From positions 62,001 through 126,000 of the forward strand of contig JAGPNK010000024.1 in assembly GCA_020746835.1 (NCBI GenBank): a stretch of 64,000 nt of DNA, written 5' to 3'. The notes below the pieces were generated by a model. It had not been told where the DNA came from. It worked only from the letters and a program-made list of their open reading frames with translations, and did not search any database. Of this stretch, positions 32,682-43,376 are shown in pieces. The DNA is from Stachybotrys elegans (lineage: Eukaryota > Ascomycota > Sordariomycetes > Hypocreales > Stachybotryaceae). How positions within the stretch are numbered: the stretch's first letter is position 1; each line of letters opens with the position of its first letter. A program made the position numbers and the translations under genes.

Positions 32682-34203
32682 GTCGATGGTATTCAATGAA
32701 GTAATTGATATGAAGGCCAGTAGAGCCCACACCTGCAGCTTGCCAATGTGAAGGGAGAGTCGAGAATATGATACAACAACTTGGAAAAGAGGCGGATGCA
32801 GTAGGTGAGATATTATTCCTTATAGGAAGAAATATGACTCAAGCCGCTCATGAGTTGAGCTTCAAGGATAGCAGCCGAGCACCGAGAGCCGAATGCCGAG
32901 ATCGGTAACGGATCCACATCCTCATCGTTCTCTGTGTTCTGAAGTGGATGGAGGCCGAGTGCGGAGCACCGAGCGATGTGGACCAGAAGCATCACGTATA
33001 TCACTTGAACGCCCCTTTTACTAAATGCAAACATCCCATGTTGCGACTGGCCTTCTGTTCTTCAAGAGCCCACATAGATTTATCGCGGCTATCAAGTGTC
33101 TCTGAAGTTCTCCAATGACGGACAATATTTGGGAACCATTCGGAACAGGTCTTCGGCGCTTCAACCTCGAGGTACTATAAGTCCCCCCGCCTGAAATGTC
33201 AGAAATATGATGAATGAAAACCCTTACAACTGATGCTTTTGCTCTGCTCTTGAACCTCCAGCTTCTCGGTATGCATGTAAAGCTCTATTCTCCTCAACGC
33301 TTCTTCGGGAGATTCGGGATCACAATGCACTCGTGACTGGTCTTGCCCCTCATCTTGGCTGTACGTACGTTGGCTGCTCCATAAGACACTCTCCCAGTAG
33401 GCTGTGCATATGGTCTTTGATTCAATTGGCCTGGAGATCAATATTAATGCTTGGCCTACCACATTGCTTGTCATGAACCCCGCACGGCACGATCTTCGCG
33501 GGGAAATTCCATGCGTTTTGCAGCACGTATCACGATTTCAATATGACCATCATTCTGCCCACATTGGCAACATCGATGACTGGTGCCAACTGGTTACATA
33601 TGCCATGTTGTGAGATTAGACAACGGAATTGCGGTCCACCCATCTGTCAATTGTCAAACAAGCCTTGGCTCTGGCTGAAGAAGACTGATTACATATGGGT
33701 GTTGCTTGTAAGGGGCTGACCAACCTACTCTACACTGGATATAACCCGGCTTTGATAAGTACATAAAAGCACCACCAAGGCCCATGATTATGGTCACGCG
33801 CACATATTTGGGGTCAAGTAACATCAGGTTTTGGGACTAGCTGTCAAACTCTAACTACCGAGCACACCCTCCATCTTCCGGACGAGGGGAACAATCCTCA
33901 AGAGGGGAAGAGATGATCTAGTGTTCAATATTGTCCATGATGATTGGGTATTGTGAGACTTCTAATGAGGGGGTGATGCATATACGAGTGTATTCTGACA
34001 ACGGATACTTACACGGCTAAAAGGCTCCTTGGATATCATGAGGGGATCGGACGAGTCTCGGGATTGAAATCGATGGATGAAGGGTTTGGGGGGAGCGAAC
34101 TAGATATAAAAAGGTGGCAGAGACGTTGGCGAGGACGTGTCGTTCTTCTACCATAAAGGCCCTCGTCCATATTAACAAACACCAAACTGCGAAAGCTGTC
34201 ACC
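32682..34203. other. Long intergenic region (divergent promoters)
   Basis: About 1.5 kb shared upstream region between the MFS transporter (minus) and the alcohol-oxidase-type gene (plus). Short open frames show no family content. A TATAAAAA at about 34105-34112 lies about 95 bp before the oxidase ATG, and TATACGA at 33981 is listed separately. Confidence 0.5.
33981..33987 (-). promoter_or_regulatory. TCGTATA motif before the alcohol-oxidase-type gene
   Basis: TATACGA on plus, TCGTATA on minus, about 217 bp before the ATG at 34204. TCGTATA is the core of the sterol response element bound by yeast Upc2-type Zn2Cys6 regulators. The same heptamer occurs before the regulator gene at 39280. Chance matches are expected about once per 8 kb, so this is only suggestive. 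Confidence 0.25.
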
Positions 34204-36498
34204 ATGGACAGTCAATCTTCGGGCACAAAGTACTCGTCCAACCCAAGCTCTCTCCCTGATGAGTTTGACATTATCGTCTGCGGAGGGGGCTCGTGCGGTT
34301 GTGTTGTGGCTGGGCGGTACCTTTACCCAGCCATCTACCTCGATATAAAGCTGACGCTGAATTCAGACTGGCAAACCTTGATCGAAAACTGAAGGTCCTC
34401 CTAATCGAAGCAGGCGAGAATAACCTAAATAACCCTTGGGTCTTTCGTCCTGGTATATATCCTCGTAACATGAAGCTTGATTCCAAGACTGCCTCATTTT
34501 ACGAGTCCCGCCCTTCCAAGTGGCTGGCAGGCCGAAAGGCCGTCGTCCCGTGTGCGCACATTCTGGGCGGCGGGTCCTCCATCAACTTCATGATGTACAC
34601 CCGTGCGTCTGCATCGGATTACGATGACTTCCAAGCCAAGGGATGGACCACCAAGGAGCTGCTCCCTCTCATGCGGAAGCACGAGACATACCAAAGAGCA
34701 AGCCACAATCAAGAAATTCACGGCCGTGACGGTCCGATAAAGGTGTCATTCGGTAATCACACTTACCCCATCAAGGAAGACTTTTTGCGTGCCGCAGAGT
34801 CCCAGGGCATTCCGCAGGTTGATGATCTTCAGGATCTCGTCACCAGTCATGGAGCAGAGCACTGGCTCAAGTGGATCAACCGTGACACTGGTCGTCGCAG
34901 TGACTCTGCCCATGCATACGTTCACTCCACCCGTGCTGTTCATGACAACCTCTATCTAGCTTGCAACACCAAGGTCGACAAGGTTATCATTGAAAACGGG
35001 CGCGCAGTGGCGGTGCAGACTGTGCCTACCAAGCCGCTTCACCCGAATCAAATGAAGACTAGAATCTTCAAAGCGAGGAAGCAGATCGTGGTCAGTGGCG
35101 GCACCCTGTCAAGCCCTCTCATTTTGCAGAGATCCGGAGTTGGCGACCCAGAGAAACTCAAGGCTGCCGGGGTGAAGCCAATTGTTGATCTTCCTGGCGT
35201 CGGTCTGAACTTCCAGGATCACTACTTGACCTTTTCAGTTTACCGAGCAAAGCCTGACACCGAGACTTTCGACGACTTTGTGCGTGGTGTCCCTGAAGTT
35301 CAGAAACGTATAGTATTCTCCCATACGGTTCATATCTAGTCCTAGTATGCTAATGTCAACAGGTGTGTTTGACGAATGGAACCTGAAAGGAACTGGCCCG
35401 CTAGCTACCAATGGCATTGATGCTGGCGTCAAGATTCGTCCAACGGAGGAAGAACTCAAAGAGTTTGAATCGTGGCCCACACCACACTTCAAAGATGGCT
35501 GGACATCTTACTTCAAAGAAAAGCCAGACAAACCCGTCATGCATTACAGCGTAATTGCTGGCTGGTTTGGTGATCACATGCTAATGTAGGTCGCCGCTTG
35601 GAAGTACCACAATATGCTGACAATGAGAAGGCCCCCGGGGAAATTCTTCACCATGTTCCACTTCCTGGAATATCCGTTCTCGCGAGGGTCGACCCATATC
35701 AGAAGCTCTGACCCATATGAAGCTCCCGACTTTGACACTGGCTTCATGAATGATGAGCGCGACATGGTGCCGATGGTCTGGGGATACATCAAGTCTCGCG
35801 AGACAGCCCGACGTATGGATGCTTATGCTGGTGAAGTACAAAACATGGTCAGTAATCATGGCATTGGCGATGACGGACTTTAGCAGTTGACACTAAATCA
35901 AGCACCCGTTCTACGACTACGACAGTCCCGCGAGGGCCAACGACATGGACCTCGCGACTACGAAGGCTTATGCCCTTGCGGGGAATCTGTCGGCCGGCAT
36001 CTCTCATGGCTCTTGGAGCAATCCACTGCCCGAAGCCGACCGCAAGGCATCGAGCAAAATATTGAGCTCCAACAAAGTCAACATTAGAAGCGACCTTCAA
36101 TACAGCGAGGCTGACATCAAGCATATCGAGGAGTGGGTAAAGCGTCACGTTGAGAGTACCTGGCACAGCCTAGGAACATGTTCAATGGCGCCGAAAGAAG
36201 GTAATAGTATCGTGAAACATGGCGTGTTGGACGAGAGGTTGAATGTCCATGGGGTGCAAGGGCTAAAGGTAGCCGACTTGAGTATCTGCCCCGACAACGT
36301 GGGCTGCAACACGTGAGTTGCTATAACCGAGCAAGTATGAACCTAGCTGACTGACCAAGGTACTCGACCGCGCTTCTGATTGGCGAGAAGGCGGCCATGC
36401 TAGTCGCTGAAGATCTCGGATACACTGGTGAGGCCCTCGAGATGAGAGTGCCGACGTATCATGCCCCCGGAGAAATTGCGCTGCGCCACCGTCTTTGA
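34204..36498 (+). CDS. Alcohol oxidase-type GMC flavoprotein
   Basis: Six exons (about 34204-34316, 34367-35307, 35363-35585, 35631-35847, 35903-36312, 36360-36498) give about 680 residues, close to fungal alcohol oxidases (about 660). It begins at the FAD motif FDIIVCGGGSCGCVVAGRLA and carries ENNLNNPWVFRPGIYPRNM, the signature GGGSSINFMMYTRASASDYDDF and the active-site block STWHSLGTCSMAP. These segments mark the alcohol (methanol) oxidase branch of GMC, which makes aldehyde and H2O2, usually in peroxisomes. The C-terminus ends HRL, a weak PTS1-like tripeptide. The final intron splits NVGCNT/YSTALLIGEKAA. The actual alcohol is unknown. Confidence 0.9.
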
Positions 36499-37167
36499 TG
36501 GCTTTGCTGCTTGATTCTGGATTTGATGATTTGTGTTTTTTATTACTATTTCCGTTGCTGCACTTTATGGATTGATAGGTTGTCAGTTTTGTTATTACGC
36601 TGTCACTGGAGCACCCTACAATTTGTCCTGTACAGCACATCAATCGAAGTCGCTGGTGTGTCTCCCATTGGGGCACACAAACGGGAAATCCCACAGTACA
36701 GCACACCAAAAGCATAGCCACAGATTGATAAGACTTTCCTTACAATGGGTTCTATAGCCGTGCTGGTACGCCCATGTCAGTGGAATTTGCTACCAAGGAC
36801 ACAGTATAGTGGCATGTACGTCTTATCACTTCCTGGGTTTAGATGGCCAGGAACCAAAGGACTAAGCTCAGTTGCACGAGCTGAGCACGCCTGCGCCGTA
36901 GTGGGACGACGACAGATTCTGAGTTAGGGAGGCGTCGACTCACCGAGACACACGACGGGTGGTACGAGCAGCATAGTTTCCCTCAAGGCATCGTAATATT
37001 CGACATGAAGAATTTACTGGTTCATTGGAGAAAATGATGTTAAGGCTACTCTATGTAACAAATCAAAGAAATCGTAAAGTACATAATGATGAACAAGACA
37101 GACACCGGCATTCTGTAGTGCAAGAAAAGGAAAGATAGCCACTCAGGAGCCACACAGCCATGTCCGT
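36499..37167. other. Intergenic region (convergent 3' ends)
   Basis: Tail-to-tail gap between the alcohol-oxidase-type and BBE-type genes. A near-direct repeat of CAGCACA(C/T)CAA is visible around 36635 and 36702 (about 67 bp apart). No gene supported. Confidence 0.45.
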
Positions 37168-38848
37168 TTAACCAACCCTATCAATCTTGAAGCCGCCTGG
37201 CACCCTATGCTGGAAAAAGCCATGAGGGTCGTACTTCTTGGCGGCAAGTCTGAGATGCTTCACGTTGGCTGCACCGTAACTCCCGAGCGGATCATTGGTT
37301 GCGTCGGCGTATGGCAGATATACAAACGTGTCGCTGCTTCCGACAGATTCTGCGAAAGCCGTGATTCTTCGTAACATGACCGACAGCTTCTGGTAGACCC
37401 GCGGAAACTGGCTGATGCTGTCCGGGGTGAGCAAAGTGACACCAGACACAAACATGATCCTGTTGCGTAGGTTTCGCTCGAGGCCAAGCATGTTTCCGCC
37501 CTTTTGCACTCCAATGTCCACAAAATACGAAGGCAGCGGCTGGAAATCAAGTATAGTGCTGAAATTCTGCGGCCCAAGTGTGGCTTTCAGGTCGGCGACG
37601 AGGCCGTCATGCTGTTCGAGGCAGTAACGCATCACTCGTGGATCATTCGCGATGGTTAGGGGACCGGCTCCGACGTTGCTGGAGGCAAAGGATCAGCTAT
37701 CTGGAACTGCAGTATGATGATGGGAGCAACTTACCGTGTATTCCCGGGCAGCTGAGTGCGATTGGCGGACTGGGCAAGGGTGATCGATTGCTCGGTAGGC
37801 GGTGTCAAGGTTGGGAGACGGCGGAAGGCATCAAATGCCGTGCTATTGGCATGGTTCATGGTGTTGACCTCGGTCACCGTTATTGCGATGCTCTCGGACC
37901 TTGGGTCGTAGGTCAGGACCGATATCATGGCGTTGTCGTCAAACGATTGATCCAGATCCGTAAAGGCAGCAACCGCGTCGACAAAATTCGTCTGCGTGCT
38001 CCACGCCGATAGTCCTTCTCGCGATGGACAAGTTCGCAGCCGGGAACGCCTCAAGATCGAATCTAGTGACGATGCCAAAGTTGCAGCCGCCTCCCTTCAG
38101 CGCGCGGAACAAATCCGAGTTGTCCGTAGCATTTGCATTGACTACCAGGCCGCTGACGAGCACCACCTCGTAGTTTACGACGCTGTCGCAGGCAAAGCCC
38201 GTTCGCGCAGTATACCAGGAGACGCCGCCGCCAAGGAGAAGCCCGCCAACACCCACCACGCCCTCTCTCCCGCCCGTCACACTGACTCCGGATTTCTCCA
38301 GCTCGGCATACACCTCGCCCCACCGCGCTCCCGTCCCAACACTCGCAATGTTGGCCGCCTCGTGGTAAGTGGTGGAGTTCAAGAGGCTCAGGTCGATGAT
38401 GATGCCATCTGTAATACTATTCGCGTTATCGGAGCCGTGTCCACCGCTGCGGATGGCTATATGCCAGTCGCCGGCGCCATCACCGGCGGCCTGGAGAGCG
38501 GTAAGGGTTTGGGACACCTCAGAAGCAGTGCGTGGAAGCACGAAGCACCACGGGGACCTCTGGATGTCGAGAGACCAGGAGCCGAGAACAAGGGATGGGT
38601 AGAGGGGAGAGGATGGGAGGTGAACGGCGTGGGATAAATTGGCAGCTATGAGGGCGTCACACTGTAGCCATGTTAGAAATGGAGGTGGCTTCTGGAGAGG
38701 AGGGTTCGCGTACTGGTGGGAAGCCACTTAGGCTCTGGGTGCTGTTAGCTACAGACAGGCCTTGTCCTCTCGCGCCACCGACGAGTAGCAGGGATAGCAG
38801 CGCAGAAGCCGCACTGCTTGCTGACTTTGCAAAAGAGGGAGCTGGCAT
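37168..38848 (-). pseudogene. Secreted BBE-type FAD-linked oxidoreductase, frameshifted as read
   Basis: Three exons on the minus strand (about 38714-38848, 37735-38661, 37168-37678). A signal peptide ends near residue 28 (LLVGGARG). The vanillyl-alcohol-oxidase/BBE FAD domain shows PRTASEVSQTLTAL, the flavin-linking His in IAIRSGGHGSDNAN, and GGLLLGGGVSWYTARTGFACD; the second Cys link of true berberine bridge enzyme is absent. The C-terminal BBE tail closes with the YDPHGFFQHRVPGGF block. After FDLEAFPAANLSIAR the frame must shift by one base (about 38011-38020) to continue as GLSAWSTQTNFVDAV. Removing one A from GAGAAGG restores it and no intron does. The substrate is unknown. Its start faces the Zn2Cys6 gene at 39280. 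Confidence 0.75.
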
Positions 38849-39279
38849 GGCGATGGGTATAGGAATGATTCAAGAAATTTTTGCTTTGTGCAGTGAGTAG
38901 ACTGTATGCAATGTGATGTGATGTTGGCTACATGGTCGCACGATAAAGCCCTTATTTATATCCATCTGAACCGCGGGATCGCCAGTGCCATATCGCTGTA
39001 AATGAAGCTTATTGTCAGAGGAGGGATTGGCAATGGAGGCTTTGCCGAAAGTGGTGATGATGACCATGTTAGTGTCGTATAATTAGCGCTGGACGCCTCG
39101 CTCTTCTGTACGAGATGCGAGCAAGTGCGAGGTTCAGCCCCGCAGCAGCTCGCATGGCCTCGGTTCTGAGAGATGATCCGAGACATTCTTCGTACTAGAA
39201 TCGATTCCTCTCCTTTGCACCTTCGCATATTCGTCATATCAACCAAGACGCTGCTGCTGTGTCCTTGTTTTCCTTCGCC
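38849..39279. promoter_or_regulatory. Divergent promoter between BBE gene and Zn2Cys6 regulator
   Basis: This 431-bp region is shared by two diverging genes. A TATAAATA on minus at about 38952-38959 serves the BBE gene. A CCGCGG palindrome lies near 38971 and a TCGTATA heptamer at 39075-39081. Such head-to-head placement of a regulator and an enzyme gene often means local control. Confidence 0.5.
39075..39081 (+). promoter_or_regulatory. TCGTATA motif before the UPC2-like regulator
   Basis: Exact TCGTATA about 200 bp before the regulator ATG, matching the yeast Upc2 response-element core. Upc2 controls its own gene in yeast. A heptamer match alone is weak evidence. Confidence 0.25.
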
Positions 39280-40527
39280 ATGACGCCAGGACGGACATCT
39301 CGACGCCCCCACATCAAGTCTCGGACCGGCTGCCGCAACTGCAAGAGAAGAAAGGTCAAGGTACGAGACGGCATCATTGCTAAGCATTCTCCCGCTGACG
39401 TTCTACAGTGTGGCGAGGAGCGCCCATGCTGTCGTAATTGCCTGCGGCGTGGCGTCGCGTGTGACATTTTGGAGCGTCTCGGTGTCCCAAATGCCCCAGC
39501 GCATCAACCTGCCACCACTTCTCCAGCTTCAACATCGACTGGTAGTGGCCTGCCACAATCTCAAACACCATCTGGGGGTGTTGGCGGCGCTACCGGGATC
39601 ACGAATCTCACGATGCTTGATCTCGAGCTTCTTCACCACTACAGCACATCAACCTATCTTACCCTCTCCGCTGACCCGGTTTCGCGCAACTACTTCCTTG
39701 TGCGTGTGCCGCAGCTGGGATTCTCGCATCCCTATGTCCTTTATTCCATGTTATCCCTCGCGGCATCGCACCTAGCGCACTTCCGACCAGAGTCCCGACA
39801 GTTCTACTCTGCCGAGGCCACAGCTCGCCACACAGCGGCCACTTCGCTGGCTACGCCTCTCCTATCTGAAATCTCGGAAGCAAACGCAGTTCCCATGTAC
39901 TTCTTTAGCACCTTCACATTGTTCATCTCCTTCGCCACCCTGAGAGGAGAGGAAGACCTTTTCTTCAACGCCGACGATGTTATGCCTGGCTGGCTCACTC
40001 TCTTCCGCGGCATGCGCACAGTCCTAGAGTCTAACGGTCGTGCCCTTCTCTCGTCCTCCATCTCATTCCTCTTCCAACCCAGAGCCGATGTTGGCAGGAA
40101 CTGGGAGTCGAATGAGGTGGACCTCGACGCTCTGAGCGACTTGCAGGCTTTTATCGATGCAAGTACCTCGGAGCACGATCAAGAACGACGCCATCTGCTC
40201 GATGCTTTCGTAGACCTCAAACGAGCCTTCTACAGCTTCTATGGCGAGGATCTCAGTAACGACGCCAAGATTCGCAGCATCTTTACCTGGATGTATAAGA
40301 TCTCGGATGATTACATCAACATGCTGCGGCATAGGAACAATCTCGCGCTTTGCATATTGGCATTCTTCTGCGTGCTCCTGAACCGATTAGAGTACAACTG
40401 GTGGCTCAAAGGCTGGGGCACACACTTGATTGATCGAATATACACAGCCTTGGACGGCGTCCATCGCTTCCGAATACGATGGCCGATCCAGGAGATTGGA
40501 TGGGTACCTAGGCGTGAGACGATATAA
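39280..40527 (+). CDS. Zn2Cys6 transcription factor, UPC2-like type
   Basis: Two exons (39280-39360 and 39409-40527), 399 residues. The N-terminal zinc cluster reads GCRNCKRRKVK then, across the intron, CGEERPCCRNCLRRGVACD, giving the C-x2-C-x6-C ... C-x2-C-x6-C spacing. The 48-nt intron has no stop and keeps frame, so a retained form would insert 16 residues into the zinc cluster and probably abolish DNA binding. The C-terminal part opens with LTMLDLELLHHYSTSTYLTLS, typical of the group annotated as sterol-uptake-control-protein-2-like. Many members have nothing to do with sterols. The ATG at 39280 fits the basic leader before the cluster. It is a nuclear regulator, divergent from the BBE-type gene. 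Confidence 0.85.
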   Translation: MTPGRTSRRPHIKSRTGCRNCKRRKVKVRDGIIAKHSPADVLQCGEERPCCRNCLRRGVACDILERLGVPNAPAHQPATTSPASTSTGSGLPQSQTPSGGVGGATGITNLTMLDLELLHHYSTSTYLTLSADPVSRNYFLVRVPQLGFSHPYVLYSMLSLAASHLAHFRPESRQFYSAEATARHTAATSLATPLLSEISEANAVPMYFFSTFTLFISFATLRGEEDLFFNADDVMPGWLTLFRGMRTVLESNGRALLSSSISFLFQPRADVGRNWESNEVDLDALSDLQAFIDASTSEHDQERRHLLDAFVDLKRAFYSFYGEDLSNDAKIRSIFTWMYKISDDYINMLRHRNNLALCILAFFCVLLNRLEYNWWLKGWGTHLIDRIYTALDGVHRFRIRWPIQEIGWVPRRETI

Positions 40528-41162
40528 GCGACGACAGTGTCATGATGTGTGTCGGGGCGCCGGCATACCATATTCGTCAATTTTGTAGACTAGTGGCGGT
40601 GTCGAGGAGCATGCTTAAAATGCAAGCAAATTGTTCCTGAATATGCCAGGTCAAGAGAAAACAATCCAGGAACTGGAGTTCTTTGCCCGAATGGGGAATA
40701 CCACAGCACTAAGCATAGATCGAGGCGCTTACTACTCATAGCCTAGTTATTGTTCGCTCTTATCGGGAGAATGCACGAATCGGATACTATTGCGAGCTTG
40801 TACGAAGTACGAAGCCCGAGCAAGCCGGGGGCCAAGGTGGCCCGGTTGTGACGAAGTCTGAATCAGGAGCGCAAGGTACAGCTTCGCACACAGCCCATTA
40901 ATAATACGTCAACCCTCACCATTCCATGGCTTTCGCGGCAGCAAGCCATCTGTAATACCCGTCGGCAAGCCGTGCGGCAGACCGCGGTTCAGCCGACAAT
41001 CAACATGGACCAATCAGTAGCCTTACCACGGGCTACCCCTCCTGAGTGTGATTCCCAGTGATTTCGGTCAACTTGGACTATCAATCGTGAAGGACCAGCA
41101 AAGGGCTAGAGTCTCCATCCGGGCTCGATCGCCCAGGCATCCAGATCCGGTGGCCAAACGCA
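40528..41162. other. Intergenic region
   Basis: It separates two plus-strand regulator genes. No gene or clear motif seen; it should contain the promoter of the second regulator. Confidence 0.5.
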
Positions 41163-43376
41163 ATGAGTGCTCCCCCGGCTAGTCAGCAAGCACCTGGGCC
41201 CCGCCTGGCCATCACGTCCACGTACAGGCAGAAACGGAGACAAGTGGCCAGAGCATGCGACGGCTGCCGAATTCACCGCATCAAGTGTGATGATGATACC
41301 CCCTGCTCCAACTGCAGAGCCAAGGGGAGGCCTTGTAGCAACAGTGGCGGGGCCAAGGCGAGCACCCTCTCTCAAGCCCACGGCGAGATCGAGAGGTTGA
41401 GGCAGAGGGTGAGCCACCTCGAGGCGCAGCTAGAGCGGGAGCGGGAGCGCGACGGAATCGCGGCGGCAGTCGATGAGCACCTGTCACCACCCAACTCTTC
41501 CGCATCGACGAGCTCGCCAGAAGACGGCCTCAGGCCCAGTCCCGACGATGCCGTTAACAGCATATGGGAGGGGATCGAGCTTCGTCCAGCTCGCTCTCCC
41601 CATACTTCGTGGTTCGGCCCGTCGTCGCTCTACTACTTCATCTCACGTCTATCTGTCTTCCTGAGCTCCAGCTTGGAACAGGCACACCCGGCAGTCACCA
41701 TGCTACCCCAATCGGCAAGCAGTTCGACGCTTCTCAATCACCCCCCGGCAGACGACGAGGAGCTGGAGCGTGGGGCAGACTTCCTCTACCCCGACCTCAG
41801 CGTCGACGGTGTTTTTCTAAGCCCGACGCAGGAGGAGTATTTCATCAACCTCTTTTGGCAAACATACCACACATCTCTTTACGCCATCCTCGACGAGACC
41901 GAGTTCAAGAAGCATTACCAGTCTCTCTGGATTCCAGCCACCAACTCGCGAAAGCCTTCGGCAATTGTCGACATTGTCATCGCCATGTGCATGCAGTACG
42001 GAATCTCGGCTCTCCCGTCCCATCGACAAGGTGATCTCGGCGCAGGGGACGATGCTACAGTTGCCGGTCGCTGGCACTACCGGCGCGGCCAGATGCTGCT
42101 GGCGAGCGAGCTGGAAAGCCCTACCATATCCACGCTGCAGTGCCACTTGCTACGCGCCACCTACCTGTGCGGCGGATCCTTCCACAACATGGTAGACAGT
42201 GCCTGTGGGCTTGCGGTGCGGACCGCGTACCAGCTTGGCTTGCACATGGAACCTTTGCCGAGTGTGCCAGAACGAGAGCGACAGATGAGGAGGCGTTTGT
42301 GGTGGGCTGTCTATTTCCTCGACTCCAAAGTCGGTATGAAGTTGGGTCGTCCGTTCCTCGTGCATGGCCACAAGTCCATGCCAGGTCTTCCTGACGATCA
42401 GCTTGAGACAGCTAGGCTATCGGGCTCCATGTTTGCTCCCATCGGGCAGAACGCTACCTGGCTCAGTTTTAACCTCCATCATATCCTGCTCTACAAAGTG
42501 ACCCGGCAGGCACATACGTCCTTCTACACCAAGGATCTGTCCGTCGTCCATGGCCGGACCGTTTGGGACGACCCTTGGGCGCTGGATACGTTAGCCGGGG
42601 TCTTGTCGCTGCACACGAAGCGGTTTGATGAATGGGCGCGTGCTGTACCCGATGCTCTAAAGGCAAAGCGGCAGGATGGGGCCGGCGCCTTTTCCACAAA
42701 CGGGTCGGCCTTGGAGATGGAGCAATACGCGCCACTCTGGCTTCAGAGGCAGCGTGTGTTGCTCGAGCTGCTATACCATCATCTGAGCGTAACCCTGTAC
42801 AGACCCCTCATCTCATTCACGTCGCTGCCACGAGAGGACAGCGCTGCGCATTCGATTGCCTTGAAATGCGCTTCACATGCCATTGAGCTTTCCAAGATTA
42901 CCCACCAGGTGCTCTCATCTACCCCCATCCTAGATGGGTGGCACGAGGCCTTCGAGTGGCAGTGGAGTGCGGCGATGAGTCTCGTGGGGTTTCTTCTCGC
43001 AGATCCCCAAGGCCATTCAGCTGCCGCAGCGAGAGATGCCATTAACATTGCGATATCTGTTTTTGACATCTTCGGGGCAAACTTCGCGGCAGCAGCTAGT
43101 GCCGCGGTCATCATGCGTCGCCTTGCTCTAATGGTCGACCTTGTCATCAACCAGAACAGTGAACGGGGTCAATACCAAGATGATGCCTTGACTGGCTCTA
43201 TGGACGTGGAGCAAACGGCTTCTTTAGGCCCCGAACTGTCTGGGGGGTTGGCAGGGCCTAACATGGAACCTCATGACTCTTTTAGTGTAGCCGACTTTGA
43301 TCTGTTTGATATGGCAGTAGGTGTAGATTTCTGGGCAGAGCTTGATATGCTGTGGCCTGGACCGACCAAGGCGTAA
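41163..43376 (+). CDS. Zn2Cys6 transcription factor with fungal-specific domain
   Basis: Intronless, 737 residues. Zinc cluster at about residues 31-58 (ACDGCRIHRIKCDDDTPCSN, CRAKGRPC). A coiled coil follows directly (LSQAHGEIERLRQRVSHLEAQLERERERDG), the usual dimerisation element. The fungal transcription factor regulatory domain spans about 200-550 with FINLFWQTYHTSLYAILDETEF, RTAYQLGLHMEP and MRRRLWWAVYFLDSKVGMKLGRP. The acidic tail (SFSVADFDLFDMAVGVDFWAELDMLW) looks like an activation region. The linked cluster-coil-domain order is complete. Target genes are unknown; neighbours suggest control of carbon or small-molecule catabolism, but nothing in the sequence proves it. It does not match XlnR or AmyR by its zinc cluster. 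Confidence 0.93.
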   Translation: MSAPPASQQAPGPRLAITSTYRQKRRQVARACDGCRIHRIKCDDDTPCSNCRAKGRPCSNSGGAKASTLSQAHGEIERLRQRVSHLEAQLERERERDGIAAAVDEHLSPPNSSASTSSPEDGLRPSPDDAVNSIWEGIELRPARSPHTSWFGPSSLYYFISRLSVFLSSSLEQAHPAVTMLPQSASSSTLLNHPPADDEELERGADFLYPDLSVDGVFLSPTQEEYFINLFWQTYHTSLYAILDETEFKKHYQSLWIPATNSRKPSAIVDIVIAMCMQYGISALPSHRQGDLGAGDDATVAGRWHYRRGQMLLASELESPTISTLQCHLLRATYLCGGSFHNMVDSACGLAVRTAYQLGLHMEPLPSVPERERQMRRRLWWAVYFLDSKVGMKLGRPFLVHGHKSMPGLPDDQLETARLSGSMFAPIGQNATWLSFNLHHILLYKVTRQAHTSFYTKDLSVVHGRTVWDDPWALDTLAGVLSLHTKRFDEWARAVPDALKAKRQDGAGAFSTNGSALEMEQYAPLWLQRQRVLLELLYHHLSVTLYRPLISFTSLPREDSAAHSIALKCASHAIELSKITHQVLSSTPILDGWHEAFEWQWSAAMSLVGFLLADPQGHSAAAARDAINIAISVFDIFGANFAAAASAAVIMRRLALMVDLVINQNSERGQYQDDALTGSMDVEQTASLGPELSGGLAGPNMEPHDSFSVADFDLFDMAVGVDFWAELDMLWPGPTKA

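Noticed and set aside
32868..32975. Scattered CCGAG/GCACCGAG copies
   Set aside because: Irregular spacing and short length; looks like chance or an old simple repeat.
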